From: Flavobacterium psychrophilum
GTDB taxonomy: Bacteria > Bacteroidota > Bacteroidia > Flavobacteriales > Flavobacteriaceae
Reading direction: 5' to 3'
Length of the DNA stretch: 64,000 bases
Assembly: GCA_945874225.1 (NCBI GenBank)
Contig: CAMCFT010000012.1
Coordinates: 1-64,000, forward strand
Part shown: positions 17,450 to 25,761 of the stretch, piece by piece
Layout of the letters: every line of letters begins with the position of its first letter
Numbering within the stretch: position 1 is the stretch's first letter
Notes under the pieces: model-generated
What the model saw: only the letters and a program-made list of their open reading frames with translations
Database searches by the model: none
Told to the model about the DNA's origin: nothing
Made by a program: the position numbers and the translations under genes

Positions 17450-18730
17450 ATGATGAATAACAGAACAAAACTAAAAAACAAAGTCGTACGCTTCTGGAAA
17501 CTTCTTGGTCCTGGACTTGTAACGGGAGCAAGTGATGACGACCCTTCTGGTATTGCGACGTATTCGCAAGCGGGTGCAGCTTATGGACTTTCGACTTTAT
17601 GGACTGCTCTGATTGCCTTTCCGCTTATGGCTGCAATTCAGCAAATGTGTGCCAGAATTGGGTTGGTTACTTCTCATGGTTTGACCGGAGCATTAAAAAA
17701 TAATTATCCAAGACCAGTTTTGTATCTAATGATTTTATTCAGTTTTCCAGCTATTGTGATGAATATTGGTGCTGATATTGCTGGAATGGGAGCGGTGGGA
17801 AACCTATTGTTTCCCTCTATTGATGCTACTTATTTTAGTGTTTTATTCACAATAGTACTTTTGGGGTTAATCATTTATTTACCATACCAAAAAATAGCTT
17901 CTACGTTAAAATACCTTTGCATCGTAATGTTAGTATATTTTATTGTGCCATTTTTATACAAACAAGACTTGACACAAATCTTCAAGTCTACTTTTATTCC
18001 TACCTTAAAATTCGACAAAGAGTTTATGGGTATTCTCGTTGGAATTCTTGGAACCACGATTTCTCCTTATCTTTTCTTCTGGCAGGCATCAATAGAAGTG
18101 GAAGAAATGAATAAAATAAGAAATAAAAAACATCTGATAGTAAACAAAAAGATAATTCACGAAATAAATGAAGATGTTGATTTTGGAATGTCTTTTTCGG
18201 GTTTTGTGATGTACTTTATCATTCTAACTACTGGAACGGTGCTGTATAACGGAGGTATTCACCAGATTGACACTGTCGAACAGGCTGCAAGTGCTTTAAA
18301 ACCATTGGCAGGTAATTTGGCCTACCTTCTTTTTGCTGTTGGAATAATTGGTACAGGTCTTATAGCTATTCCTGTTTTGAGTGGTTCACTTTCTTATATG
18401 ATTACTGAAACTTTTGGATGGCAGCAAGGATTGGATAAAAAATTCCACGAAGCCAAAGCATTTTATACAATTATTGGAATTTCTTTACTATTGGGTTTAT
18501 CGTTAAATTATATTGGCATTTCGCCAATAAAAGCGCTGCTTTATACAGCCGTTCTTTATGGATTGACTGCTCCGGTTTTAATCGCCATTATTCTCCATAT
18601 TTCGAATAATAAAAAAGTGATGGGCAGATTTACTAATAGCAGAACTTCAAACATTCTTGGCTTTGCTGCATTGGCAATAATGACGGCTGCAGCTGTAGCT
18701 CTACTATTTTTGCAATTAACAGAAGATTAG
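17450..18730 (+). CDS. NRAMP (SLC11)-family divalent metal transporter, atypical metal site
   Basis: The 426-residue protein has about 11 hydrophobic segments. TM1 reads GPGLVTGASDDDPSGIATYSQAGA. The NRAMP DPGN motif is therefore DPSG (31-34), keeping Asp31 but replacing the metal-binding Asn with Gly. In TM6 the canonical M-P-H becomes S-P-Y (205-207, in TTISPYLFFWQAS), so the methionine that favours transition metals is missing. Such replacements occur in NRAMP-related proteins, some of which move Mg2+ (NRMT type). Mn2+ or Fe2+ import by proton symport would be the default guess, but the motifs point away from it. The gene is divergent from cysE and followed by a lipoprotein gene. Confidence 0.8.
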   Translation: MMNNRTKLKNKVVRFWKLLGPGLVTGASDDDPSGIATYSQAGAAYGLSTLWTALIAFPLMAAIQQMCARIGLVTSHGLTGALKNNYPRPVLYLMILFSFPAIVMNIGADIAGMGAVGNLLFPSIDATYFSVLFTIVLLGLIIYLPYQKIASTLKYLCIVMLVYFIVPFLYKQDLTQIFKSTFIPTLKFDKEFMGILVGILGTTISPYLFFWQASIEVEEMNKIRNKKHLIVNKKIIHEINEDVDFGMSFSGFVMYFIILTTGTVLYNGGIHQIDTVEQAASALKPLAGNLAYLLFAVGIIGTGLIAIPVLSGSLSYMITETFGWQQGLDKKFHEAKAFYTIIGISLLLGLSLNYIGISPIKALLYTAVLYGLTAPVLIAIILHISNNKKVMGRFTNSRTSNILGFAALAIMTAAAVALLFLQLTED

Positions 18731-18794
18731 ACTTTTGTTGAACATACTAATTTAAAAACTATATTTGATTTCTATAAATTTTAATACTAATGCG

Positions 18795-19343
18795 ATGAAG
18801 ACGAATTACATTTCAAGTTTATTAATAGTGTTTCTATTATTTAGTTATTCTTGTAAAAAAGAATTAGAACCTCAAGAGAGTTCGGGTGTTAATATTCCTG
18901 CAACTACTGAAAATGCTGTCGTGGCTCCGGTTTTAAATCCAGGCACAGATGGAAATCCAACTCAAAATTTACCCGCAACACCACAGAATTCAAATATTTT
19001 AGCAGTGATGAATCCACCACACGGTCAGGCAGGTCATCGTTGTGATATTGCTGTTGGCGCACCATTAAATTCGCCGCCTAACAATGCTAAATCAACATCT
19101 GCACCAGTTGTAACGAATTCAGTGTCAAATTCTCAGCCATCAGCAGTTTTAAAACCTAATGCAACTCCGGTTGTTACAAAGCCAGGAATGAATCCACCAC
19201 ACGGTCAAACAGGTCATCGTTGCGATATTGCTGTTGGAGCACCACTTTCAACACCTGTAGCACCAGCTACGAATTCTCAACCAAATCCTCCTGTACCTGC
19301 AATTTTAAATCCAGACACAACTGCAACAGCTCCTAAGTCATAA
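18795..19343 (+). CDS. Small lipoprotein with duplicated NPPHGQxGHRCDI motif
   Basis: I choose the ATG at 18795, ten codons inside a longer frame, because it places a proper lipoprotein signal at the N-terminus (SLLIVFLLFSYSC, Cys20). The 182-residue protein is otherwise low in complexity, rich in Pro, Asn, Ala and Thr. It carries two near-identical motifs MNPPHGQAGHRCDIAVGAPL and MNPPHGQTGHRCDIAVGAPL, about 60 residues apart. Each has two His and one Cys and could bind a metal or haem, which is inference. I have seen this motif type in small flavobacterial proteins but know of no function. It follows the NRAMP-like transporter by 64 bp on the same strand. Confidence 0.7.
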   Translation: MKTNYISSLLIVFLLFSYSCKKELEPQESSGVNIPATTENAVVAPVLNPGTDGNPTQNLPATPQNSNILAVMNPPHGQAGHRCDIAVGAPLNSPPNNAKSTSAPVVTNSVSNSQPSAVLKPNATPVVTKPGMNPPHGQTGHRCDIAVGAPLSTPVAPATNSQPNPPVPAILNPDTTATAPKS

Positions 19344-19509
19344 GTGAATCCCTATCGCGATATAGTCATTTAAATCAATAGTTTTATTATCGTAAATTTT
19401 ACAATAAAACAAGAAACCTTTTGAATAATAAATGATACTATTTTAAAGTTCATTACTTTTGAAGTCTGCCATCAAGGCGCTAAATAATAATCAAGAAAAA
19501 GAAGATAAA

Positions 19510-20061
19510 ATGTTCAATAAAGGAGACAAGGTTTCGGTTCTGGATGAAGATGTAAATGGAGTAGTAGTTTCAGTCAAAGACAAGGAGGTTACTATCGAAA
19601 CTGAGGATGGTTTTACGATGACATATTTTGTCAACGAATTACTTAAAGTTAACAATTCCAGTAACTTAATGGACTCTATAAGAAGTATAAATGTAGGTGA
19701 AGTTGCCAAGGAAAAAGAAATTCCAAAACCAAGAAGTTTCGTCAAAGAGAAGAAAGATAAGCGCGAAATTCCAGCACCGGAATTCGATTTACACATCGAA
19801 AAACTGGTTCCTAATAAACGAGGAATGTCTAATTATGACATACTGACTTTACAGGCAGAAACGGCAAAAAGACACATAGAATTTGCTATAAAAAATCGTA
19901 TCCCTAAGATTGTTTTTATCCATGGAGTTGGCGAAGGAATACTAAAATCAGAGCTTGATTTTTTGTTAGGACGTTATGATAACATCGCTTTTCAAGACGG
20001 CAATTATCAAAAATATGGTCAAGGCGCCACCGAAGTTTACATCAAACAAAACAGTAAATAA
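19510..20061 (+). CDS. Smr-domain protein (DUF2027/MutS2-like tail)
   Basis: The ATG at 19510 is preferred over an in-frame TTG at 19459 because MFNKGDKVSVLDEDVNGVVVSV begins the usual N-terminal beta domain; this gives 183 residues. The C-terminal 80 residues form an Smr domain: the FDLHIEKL motif (DLHxEK) and IVFIHGVGEGILKSEL with the HGxGxG loop. Smr domains bind or nick nucleic acid and in MutS2 act on recombination intermediates or collided ribosomes. Free-standing copies with this beta domain are common in Flavobacteriia and often annotated as MutS-related; the cellular role is not settled. A strong bidirectional terminator follows. Confidence 0.8.
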   Translation: MFNKGDKVSVLDEDVNGVVVSVKDKEVTIETEDGFTMTYFVNELLKVNNSSNLMDSIRSINVGEVAKEKEIPKPRSFVKEKKDKREIPAPEFDLHIEKLVPNKRGMSNYDILTLQAETAKRHIEFAIKNRIPKIVFIHGVGEGILKSELDFLLGRYDNIAFQDGNYQKYGQGATEVYIKQNSK

Positions 20062-20109
20062 GTTTGTTTTTAAGTTGAATATTCAAGCCTGAAAACAAAA
20101 AATAACCGA

Positions 20110-20158
20110 AAATTCGCAAATTAAACTTTCCAAATAGGAGAATTTAATTTGCGAATTT
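20110..20158. terminator. Bidirectional hairpin between convergent genes
   Basis: A 16-bp perfect stem (AAATTCGCAAATTAAA and its complement) around a 17-nt loop sits between the Smr gene and the convergent lipoprotein gene. GC content is low, but the position is right for both. Confidence 0.65.
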
Positions 20159-20188
20159 GCGGTAAAATATATTTAGTATTGCTGAAAT

Positions 20189-21148
20189 TTAGTTGGTCAA
20201 ATCACCATAAATATAACTGTCACCCAATTTGAAACTGCTATTCCCTTTTATTAAAGTTGCATTTTTGATGACAATGGAATGTTTATAAGCAGTGGTTCCA
20301 CTTTTTATTGTGGTGACTTCAATAATGCCACTAACTCCGGAAACTCCGTTTACACCATTCCATTCTTCGCTTATCGAAGGAAGTATAGGTACAGAAGTTG
20401 TACAAAAATAGTCTGGAGTAAGAACTCCATTGGAGTACAAGCGATATGCAAGTTTGTTTTCAATAGAACCAATCAGCCCGGTTCTGGGTGTGTTTAAAGG
20501 CGTTTCGGTGTTGACAATCAAAGCAGGATCGATATCTAAAGTTAAGGCTTCGCTACTAGTGTAATTATAGATTTGTTTTGAAGTAGGACATTGTTCCACT
20601 ACTTTGTCAAAACCAAAAGGCAAAGGAGTTGCAGAGGTGATGTAATCTCCAAAAGGGAATGTTTCATATATTTGAGTTCCACTCGTTTTTGCAAATGTGA
20701 TATTATTAAAAGCAATATTATGATTGTAACCCGTAATTTTTGTGCTTCCGGCAATAGAACCAGCTTCTGTTATTGTGGTAGTAATTATTTGTAATTTCCC
20801 AGATGTGGCTGTCCATTGGTCAGTGACATTAGGTAAAGCTGGCGGTATGGTATTGCAAATATTATCTGCAGCAACGGTTCCATTATAAAAACGATATACT
20901 ACTCGATATGTTGAATTATCAATGTCAATTAGGATTGGAGTTCCGGGAACAGTAGGTTCATTTACAAATGATGTTTTGGGGATTTCGAGCAGTAAAGCTT
21001 CCTTTTCTTTCAGCTTATATATGATGTCATTGGTGCTGCAGCTTTGTGTCGCAGCGTCTTCAAAATTTATGGTTTCCAATGTTAAATTACCATCGTCACA
21101 ACCATTAAAAGCAAATGCACAAATTAATATACCCAGAAATCGTTTCAT
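20189..21148 (-). CDS. Putative lipoprotein with two related beta-rich domains
   Basis: The start at 21148 is chosen because MKRFLGILICAFAFNGC is a lipoprotein signal with Cys17; the longer frame from 21205 would bury it. The mature 300-residue protein consists of two homologous halves. Each starts with a Cys-containing motif (SCSTNDIIYKLKEKEALLLEIP, and QCPTSKQIYNYTSSEALTLDID), continues with an IENKLAYRLYSNG-like strand and ends in a hydrophobic KHSIVIKN-type strand. I recognise no enzymatic motif. It is probably an outer-membrane-anchored protein typical of Flavobacteriia; function unknown. Confidence 0.7.
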   Translation of the reverse strand: MKRFLGILICAFAFNGCDDGNLTLETINFEDAATQSCSTNDIIYKLKEKEALLLEIPKTSFVNEPTVPGTPILIDIDNSTYRVVYRFYNGTVAADNICNTIPPALPNVTDQWTATSGKLQIITTTITEAGSIAGSTKITGYNHNIAFNNITFAKTSGTQIYETFPFGDYITSATPLPFGFDKVVEQCPTSKQIYNYTSSEALTLDIDPALIVNTETPLNTPRTGLIGSIENKLAYRLYSNGVLTPDYFCTTSVPILPSISEEWNGVNGVSGVSGIIEVTTIKSGTTAYKHSIVIKNATLIKGNSSFKLGDSYIYGDLTN

Positions 21149-21233
21149 TTTTATACTATTTCCAACAAAAGTAGAATTTTTAATTTGTTCCAAAAGCATT
21201 CTCATTCAAAAACATATAATTTAACATAAAGTT

Positions 21234-21325
21234 TGTCATTCCGACAAAGGAGGAATCTCAACAATGTTGCTCTACAAGTTTGTGATTTACTCTGTCCTTT
21301 TGCTTGCTCGGGTTTCGGAATGACA
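21234..21325. repeat. REP-like palindromic element with TGTCATTCCGA ends
   Basis: An 11-bp perfect inverted repeat, TGTCATTCCGA (21234-21244) and TCGGAATGACA (21315-21325), bounds a 92-bp noncoding element containing AAGGAGGAATCTC. Related sequence with GTCATTGCGA and GAAGCAATCTC is found at 60291-60316. The form resembles dispersed intergenic repeats of Bacteroidota. Confidence 0.6.
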
Positions 21326-21398
21326 AGTAGACTTTTATTTATTGCAACTTAAATGAACCTAAAAAGAAAATGTAAAATCCCAACCGATCGGAAAACAT

Positions 21399-21406
21399 TA
21401 TATTTG
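21399..21406 (+). promoter_or_regulatory. Candidate -7 box of the RarD-like gene
   Basis: TATATTTG, followed by CAC, matches TAnnTTTG and lies 20 bp before the ATG at 21426. It probably drives the transporter gene and the cysteine desulfurase gene behind it. Confidence 0.5.
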
Positions 21407-21425
21407 CACCGATTTAATCTAACAA

Positions 21426-22343
21426 ATGAAACTCACCAAATATTATTTAGCTGCTTTTTTTGCCTTTTTCATCTGGGGCTTTTTTAGTTTAGCTCTAAAG
21501 CCATTACACAATTACCCATCTCTGGATATTATGTTTTACCGTGTGTTTTTTAGTGTGGTTATGATGGTGTTGATTAATCTTGTTTTTCGTATAAATGTTC
21601 TCCGAAAAAACTGGAATCATTTCAGCCAAATGACTCCAAAGCAGAAGCAAAGTACGGTTGTATTAACGCTTGGTGGCGCATTATTTCTGGCTTCAAACTG
21701 GTTTGTTTTTATATTTGTAATGAACCACGTTAGTGTGAAAGCTGCTTCGTTAGCCTATTTGATTTGTCCAATTTTGACGACTATTATTGCTTTTTATCTT
21801 CTAAAAGAGAGGTTATCAAAAGGGCAGTGGGTTGCAGTAATGATCAGTATTTTGGGTTGTATTCTATTGTCTTTCAATCATTTTAAGGACATATTTTTCA
21901 GTTTGTTAGTGGCCGCAACTTATGCTTTCTATTTGGTAAGCCAAAGGAAAAACAGCGAATTGGATAAATTCCTGATTCTAACCATACAATTGTTGTTTAC
22001 AGCTTTGATTCTGCTTCCTTTTTATCCAAAATACAGCGGGACAATACCAACAGAACCATTGTTTTACGGCTGTTTGTTGATTATTGTAGTGTTCTTCACT
22101 ATCATTCCCTTGTTTTTGAATTTATATGCTTTAAAAGGGATTAATTCCTCGACAGTGGGGATTATGATTTATATCAATCCCATAATTAATTTTTTACTGG
22201 CCATATTCTATTATAGCGAGCAGGTCAGTTTGATTCAGTTGTGTTCTTATTTCTTGATTTTAGTATCGATTGTTGTGTTTAATGCAAAATTGATTTTTCA
22301 AATAAAATCGAAAGTGTTAAGGTCTCAAAAGGAAATGTCATAA
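21426..22343 (+). CDS. EamA/RarD-like drug/metabolite transporter
   Basis: The 305-residue protein has about ten membrane segments in two EamA-like halves. The start YYLAAFFAFFIWGFFSLALKPL, with WG in TM1, the NWFVFIFVMNH segment and the conserved NPIINFLLAIFYYSE near residue 258 point to the RarD branch of the DMT superfamily. Members export or import small metabolites; the substrate of RarD is not established. It lies 20 bp upstream of the cysteine desulfurase gene on the same strand, so they are probably one transcript, though no functional link is obvious. Confidence 0.85.
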   Translation: MKLTKYYLAAFFAFFIWGFFSLALKPLHNYPSLDIMFYRVFFSVVMMVLINLVFRINVLRKNWNHFSQMTPKQKQSTVVLTLGGALFLASNWFVFIFVMNHVSVKAASLAYLICPILTTIIAFYLLKERLSKGQWVAVMISILGCILLSFNHFKDIFFSLLVAATYAFYLVSQRKNSELDKFLILTIQLLFTALILLPFYPKYSGTIPTEPLFYGCLLIIVVFFTIIPLFLNLYALKGINSSTVGIMIYINPIINFLLAIFYYSEQVSLIQLCSYFLILVSIVVFNAKLIFQIKSKVLRSQKEMS

Positions 22344-22363
22344 ATAAAGTTTAAATTTATAAA

Positions 22364-23488
22364 ATGAAAAAAGTATATCTCGATAACGCCTCAACCACAC
22401 AACTTCGTCCAGAAGTCGTTCAGGAAATGACAAAAGTTTTATCAGAAGATTATGGAAATCCTTCGTCAACACACAGTCTTGGTCGAAATGCCAAAAGCAT
22501 TCTGGAACTTTCCAGAAAGTCTATTGCCAAGCAATTGAATGCTTCAGCCCCGGAAATTATATTTACTTCTTGCGGCACTGAAGCTAATAACTGGATACTT
22601 CGCTCAGCGGTTAAGGATTTGAAAGTTAAGCGAATCATCACCAGTAAAATCGAGCATCATGCTGTTTTATATACGGTTCAAGCTTTGCAAAAGGAATTTG
22701 ATATTCAGGTTGATTATGTGGCGGTTAAACCCAATGGTGAAATTGACATTACGGATTTAGTGGATTTGCTTTCGAAAGAAACTAAGACTTTAGTAAGCTT
22801 AATGCACGTGAACAATGAGATAGGAACTATTTTAGATGTTGATAAAGTAGGACGAATATGCGAGCAACACAATGCTTTATTTCATTCGGATATGGTGCAA
22901 TCTGTTGGTAAGACCGAAATCGACTTGCAACATTTACCTATTGATTTTATGGTAGCTAGCGCACATAAATTCCATGGTCCGAAAGGAGTTGGGTTTGCTT
23001 ATGTCAAGAAAAATTCAGGTTTACAACCTTTGTTTTACGGTGGCGAACAAGAAAAAGGCCTGCGTCCCGGAACCGAAGCAGTGCATCAAATTGCTGGAAT
23101 GGCAAAGGCATTGGAACTTTCTTATACTAATTTAGAAACTGAAAGAAACCATATTTCTGAACTAAAGAGCTATTTGATTTCCCAACTTGAAATAGAATTC
23201 CCTGCTTATGAAATCAATGGAAATCAAGACGGTATGTACTCTATCTTAAATGTATTGTTCCCATTCTCTGAAGACAAAACAGCGATGATTTTGTTTCATT
23301 TGGATATGAAAGGAATTGCCGTTTCCCGTGGAAGCGCTTGTCAATCGGGTAGTATTAAACCGTCCCACGTTTTGGCTGAAATGCTTTCGAGCGAGGATTT
23401 GAAAAAACCAAGCCTACGTATTTCTTTTAGCCATTTCAATACTAAAGAAGATATTGATTTGTTGATAGAAGGTTTGAAGAACATATAA
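22364..23488 (+). CDS. Cysteine desulfurase (NifS/IscS family)
   Basis: The 374-residue fold-type I PLP enzyme takes sulfur from cysteine as an enzyme persulfide for Fe-S clusters or tRNA thiolation. Visible are the N-terminal YLDNASTT, the PLP lysine in SAHKFHGPKG (Lys202), LRPGTEAV, and the active-site loop SRGSACQSG with Cys326, as in group I NifS/IscS proteins. There is no scaffold or iscR gene beside it, so it is not part of an isc operon. Many Flavobacteriia carry such a stand-alone copy in addition to the suf system. Whether it serves Fe-S assembly or a specialised thiolation cannot be decided here. Confidence 0.9.
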   Translation: MKKVYLDNASTTQLRPEVVQEMTKVLSEDYGNPSSTHSLGRNAKSILELSRKSIAKQLNASAPEIIFTSCGTEANNWILRSAVKDLKVKRIITSKIEHHAVLYTVQALQKEFDIQVDYVAVKPNGEIDITDLVDLLSKETKTLVSLMHVNNEIGTILDVDKVGRICEQHNALFHSDMVQSVGKTEIDLQHLPIDFMVASAHKFHGPKGVGFAYVKKNSGLQPLFYGGEQEKGLRPGTEAVHQIAGMAKALELSYTNLETERNHISELKSYLISQLEIEFPAYEINGNQDGMYSILNVLFPFSEDKTAMILFHLDMKGIAVSRGSACQSGSIKPSHVLAEMLSSEDLKKPSLRISFSHFNTKEDIDLLIEGLKNI

Positions 23489-23497
23489 TTTATTCCT

Positions 23498-25750
23498 TTA
23501 AATCTCTATAACTTTCTTTTTATAGGATCCTTTTTCTGAATATTTATTCATTATTAATTGTGCTTTAAAAAAACATAAGGTAGATTCTGCTCCTTGATTG
23601 ATGTTAATTGTTTTGTCTTCAAGACCATCATAAGAAGCTCCGTTTACCGGATTGTACATAATTTGTTTCAGGTGATTGTTTCCCAAAAACCAATTAAAAG
23701 CTACTTCAAGTTGATCTTTATATTTCACATTACCAGTTATTTGATAGAATATATCTAAAGTAATAATTGTGGTTGCTACTTCTATGGGTTGTTCTCCGTA
23801 AAAAACTCTTTCATTTTGTTTTTTGAACCATCCTCTGTTTGAAATTACTTTTAACTGACCTTTCATAAAATAGTGTGATAATAGAAAATCAAAGGTAATT
23901 GTAGCAATTTTTAAATATTTTGGTTCCGATGTTGCCAGATAGCTATACATCATTGCTTCGGGAAGAACATTATTTACATAAGTCATATAATCTTCATACC
24001 AGCACCAATATTCCTCTGAATTAATATCATAGAGCTCCAATAATTTATCAGCAAGCTGCACGATATATGTCTTAACCATTTCCTCAGGATGAACGGAATA
24101 ATAGTAATAAAGCCCCTTTAAAGTATAGGCAATCGCCCTTGGAGAATTGATCTTGTATATTTTTTTAAATGCTTTTCCCCAACAATTTTCAGCACGAAGA
24201 ACAAAATCGGAAGGAAGTATTTCTTGTTGTGAAATAACATAACCTAGACTCCATAGTGTTCTCCCATTGGAATCTTCAAGATTGACTTCTGAATTTTGTG
24301 CAGTTAATTGACGATCAAAATTCTTGTAGTTATCAAAAAAACCATCTTCCTGCTGTATATCTTCTATAAAATTTAAATAAATATTGGATAGTCTTAGGGC
24401 GTCTTCATCTTGATAAAGAGAATAATACATCACCATATTGATTAACGCTCTTGCATTATCGTCTAATGTATAGCCCGATTCCGGGTCTGGCTCACTAAAT
24501 TTTGAAAATTGGAGCATTCCATAGTCTGTGGTAAGTTCCTTGATATGATTTAATTTTATGGGTGGCAAACGGAACTTTAAATTTTCTTCGCGGTTTGTTA
24601 ACTCTCCAAAAAGTAATCCATATTTAATAGCGACATTTTCCCATGTTGTAGAATGTGAGCAAGAATAGGCGTTTCTTCCCATTTCAATTCGTTTTTCTTT
24701 ATTTTCAACGAGAGTTAAAATGGTTTCTTGAAACTCCCGTGAGTTATTGAACTCTTTCAATAATATTCCGTTTCCATCTGCCAATGCCTCAATAGCGTGT
24801 GGTATGGGAGTTGAAATAACTGCGCAGCCACAGCTTAATGCATAGGCAAAAGTGCCGCTCACAGCCTGATTAGGGTCTTTGGATGAAAATAAATAAATAT
24901 CTGACAAGGTTAAATATTCTAATAATTGTTTCAGTTCGAGATATTCATTTATAAAAATCACATTGTTTTCCAACTGAAGTTCCCGGACGATATGCATAAG
25001 TTTATTACGGTATTTTTCGCCTTCTCTTTTGATGATTTCAGGATGTGTCTTCCCAATAATCATATAGATAACTTCGGGATGTCTGGCAATGATTTCAGGT
25101 AAAGCATACAATACGGTTTCAATACCTTTGTTTTCGCTTATTAAGCCAAAGTTGGACATCACAATTTTATCAGAATAATGATATTTTTTTTTAAAAATTT
25201 CCTTTTGTTCCCATAGTATGGTGTGTGTACCATGTGGAATAACATTTATTTTCGACTTTTGACTATTGTATTGACTGATTAATATTTCCAATGATCTTTT
25301 GGTGAGAACTACTATTCGATTTGATAAATCAACAATCGCCTGAACCACTTTCTTTCTTTTTTCATCTGGGTCTGGTAATACCGTGTGAAAAACGGTTATT
25401 ATTGGTTTATTTAGCGCCAATAAAAATGCGAGAATATAATCACCATATTCACCACCATGAAGCCCAAATTCGTGTTGGATGCAAACCAAACCAATGTCAT
25501 TTCGTTCGTTTATTTTCTCGGCTACCAACCTATAATCTTCTATGGATGAAGATTTAATGGTATATTTTACATCTTTTCCATATTTGAATTGGTGTTTGTT
25601 ATTTTGCAAAGCACAAACTTCAATGGGAAGTGTATTTCCAAATACTTTATTTACGGAATTTACAATATCATTCGAAAAAGTCGCCAAACCACATTCACGA
25701 GGTGGATAGGAACTCACAATTAGCATTTTTATTTCTTTTTCATACCTCAT
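23498..25750 (-). CDS. Two-domain glycosyltransferase (GT4-like plus C-terminal alpha-barrel)
   Basis: The 750-residue protein has a GT-B N-terminal half (about residues 1-390): YPPRECGLATFSND (donor/acceptor loop), VIPHGTH near 170, then the GT4 signature SKDPNQAVSGTFAYALSCG with the E-rich region replaced by a QAVSG motif. After about residue 395 a helical domain begins (GMLQFSKFSEPDPESGYTLDDNARAL, NVLPEAMMYSY), resembling an alpha/alpha toroid of the glycoside hydrolase or epimerase type. The gene follows a GH130 gene by only 11 bp, so the two proteins probably act on one mannose-containing glycan. An alternative ATG at 25726 would shorten the N-terminus by eight residues. Confidence 0.8.
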   Translation of the reverse strand: MRYEKEIKMLIVSSYPPRECGLATFSNDIVNSVNKVFGNTLPIEVCALQNNKHQFKYGKDVKYTIKSSSIEDYRLVAEKINERNDIGLVCIQHEFGLHGGEYGDYILAFLLALNKPIITVFHTVLPDPDEKRKKVVQAIVDLSNRIVVLTKRSLEILISQYNSQKSKINVIPHGTHTILWEQKEIFKKKYHYSDKIVMSNFGLISENKGIETVLYALPEIIARHPEVIYMIIGKTHPEIIKREGEKYRNKLMHIVRELQLENNVIFINEYLELKQLLEYLTLSDIYLFSSKDPNQAVSGTFAYALSCGCAVISTPIPHAIEALADGNGILLKEFNNSREFQETILTLVENKEKRIEMGRNAYSCSHSTTWENVAIKYGLLFGELTNREENLKFRLPPIKLNHIKELTTDYGMLQFSKFSEPDPESGYTLDDNARALINMVMYYSLYQDEDALRLSNIYLNFIEDIQQEDGFFDNYKNFDRQLTAQNSEVNLEDSNGRTLWSLGYVISQQEILPSDFVLRAENCWGKAFKKIYKINSPRAIAYTLKGLYYYYSVHPEEMVKTYIVQLADKLLELYDINSEEYWCWYEDYMTYVNNVLPEAMMYSYLATSEPKYLKIATITFDFLLSHYFMKGQLKVISNRGWFKKQNERVFYGEQPIEVATTIITLDIFYQITGNVKYKDQLEVAFNWFLGNNHLKQIMYNPVNGASYDGLEDKTININQGAESTLCFFKAQLIMNKYSEKGSYKKKVIEI

Positions 25751-25761
25751 CTCAGACTATT

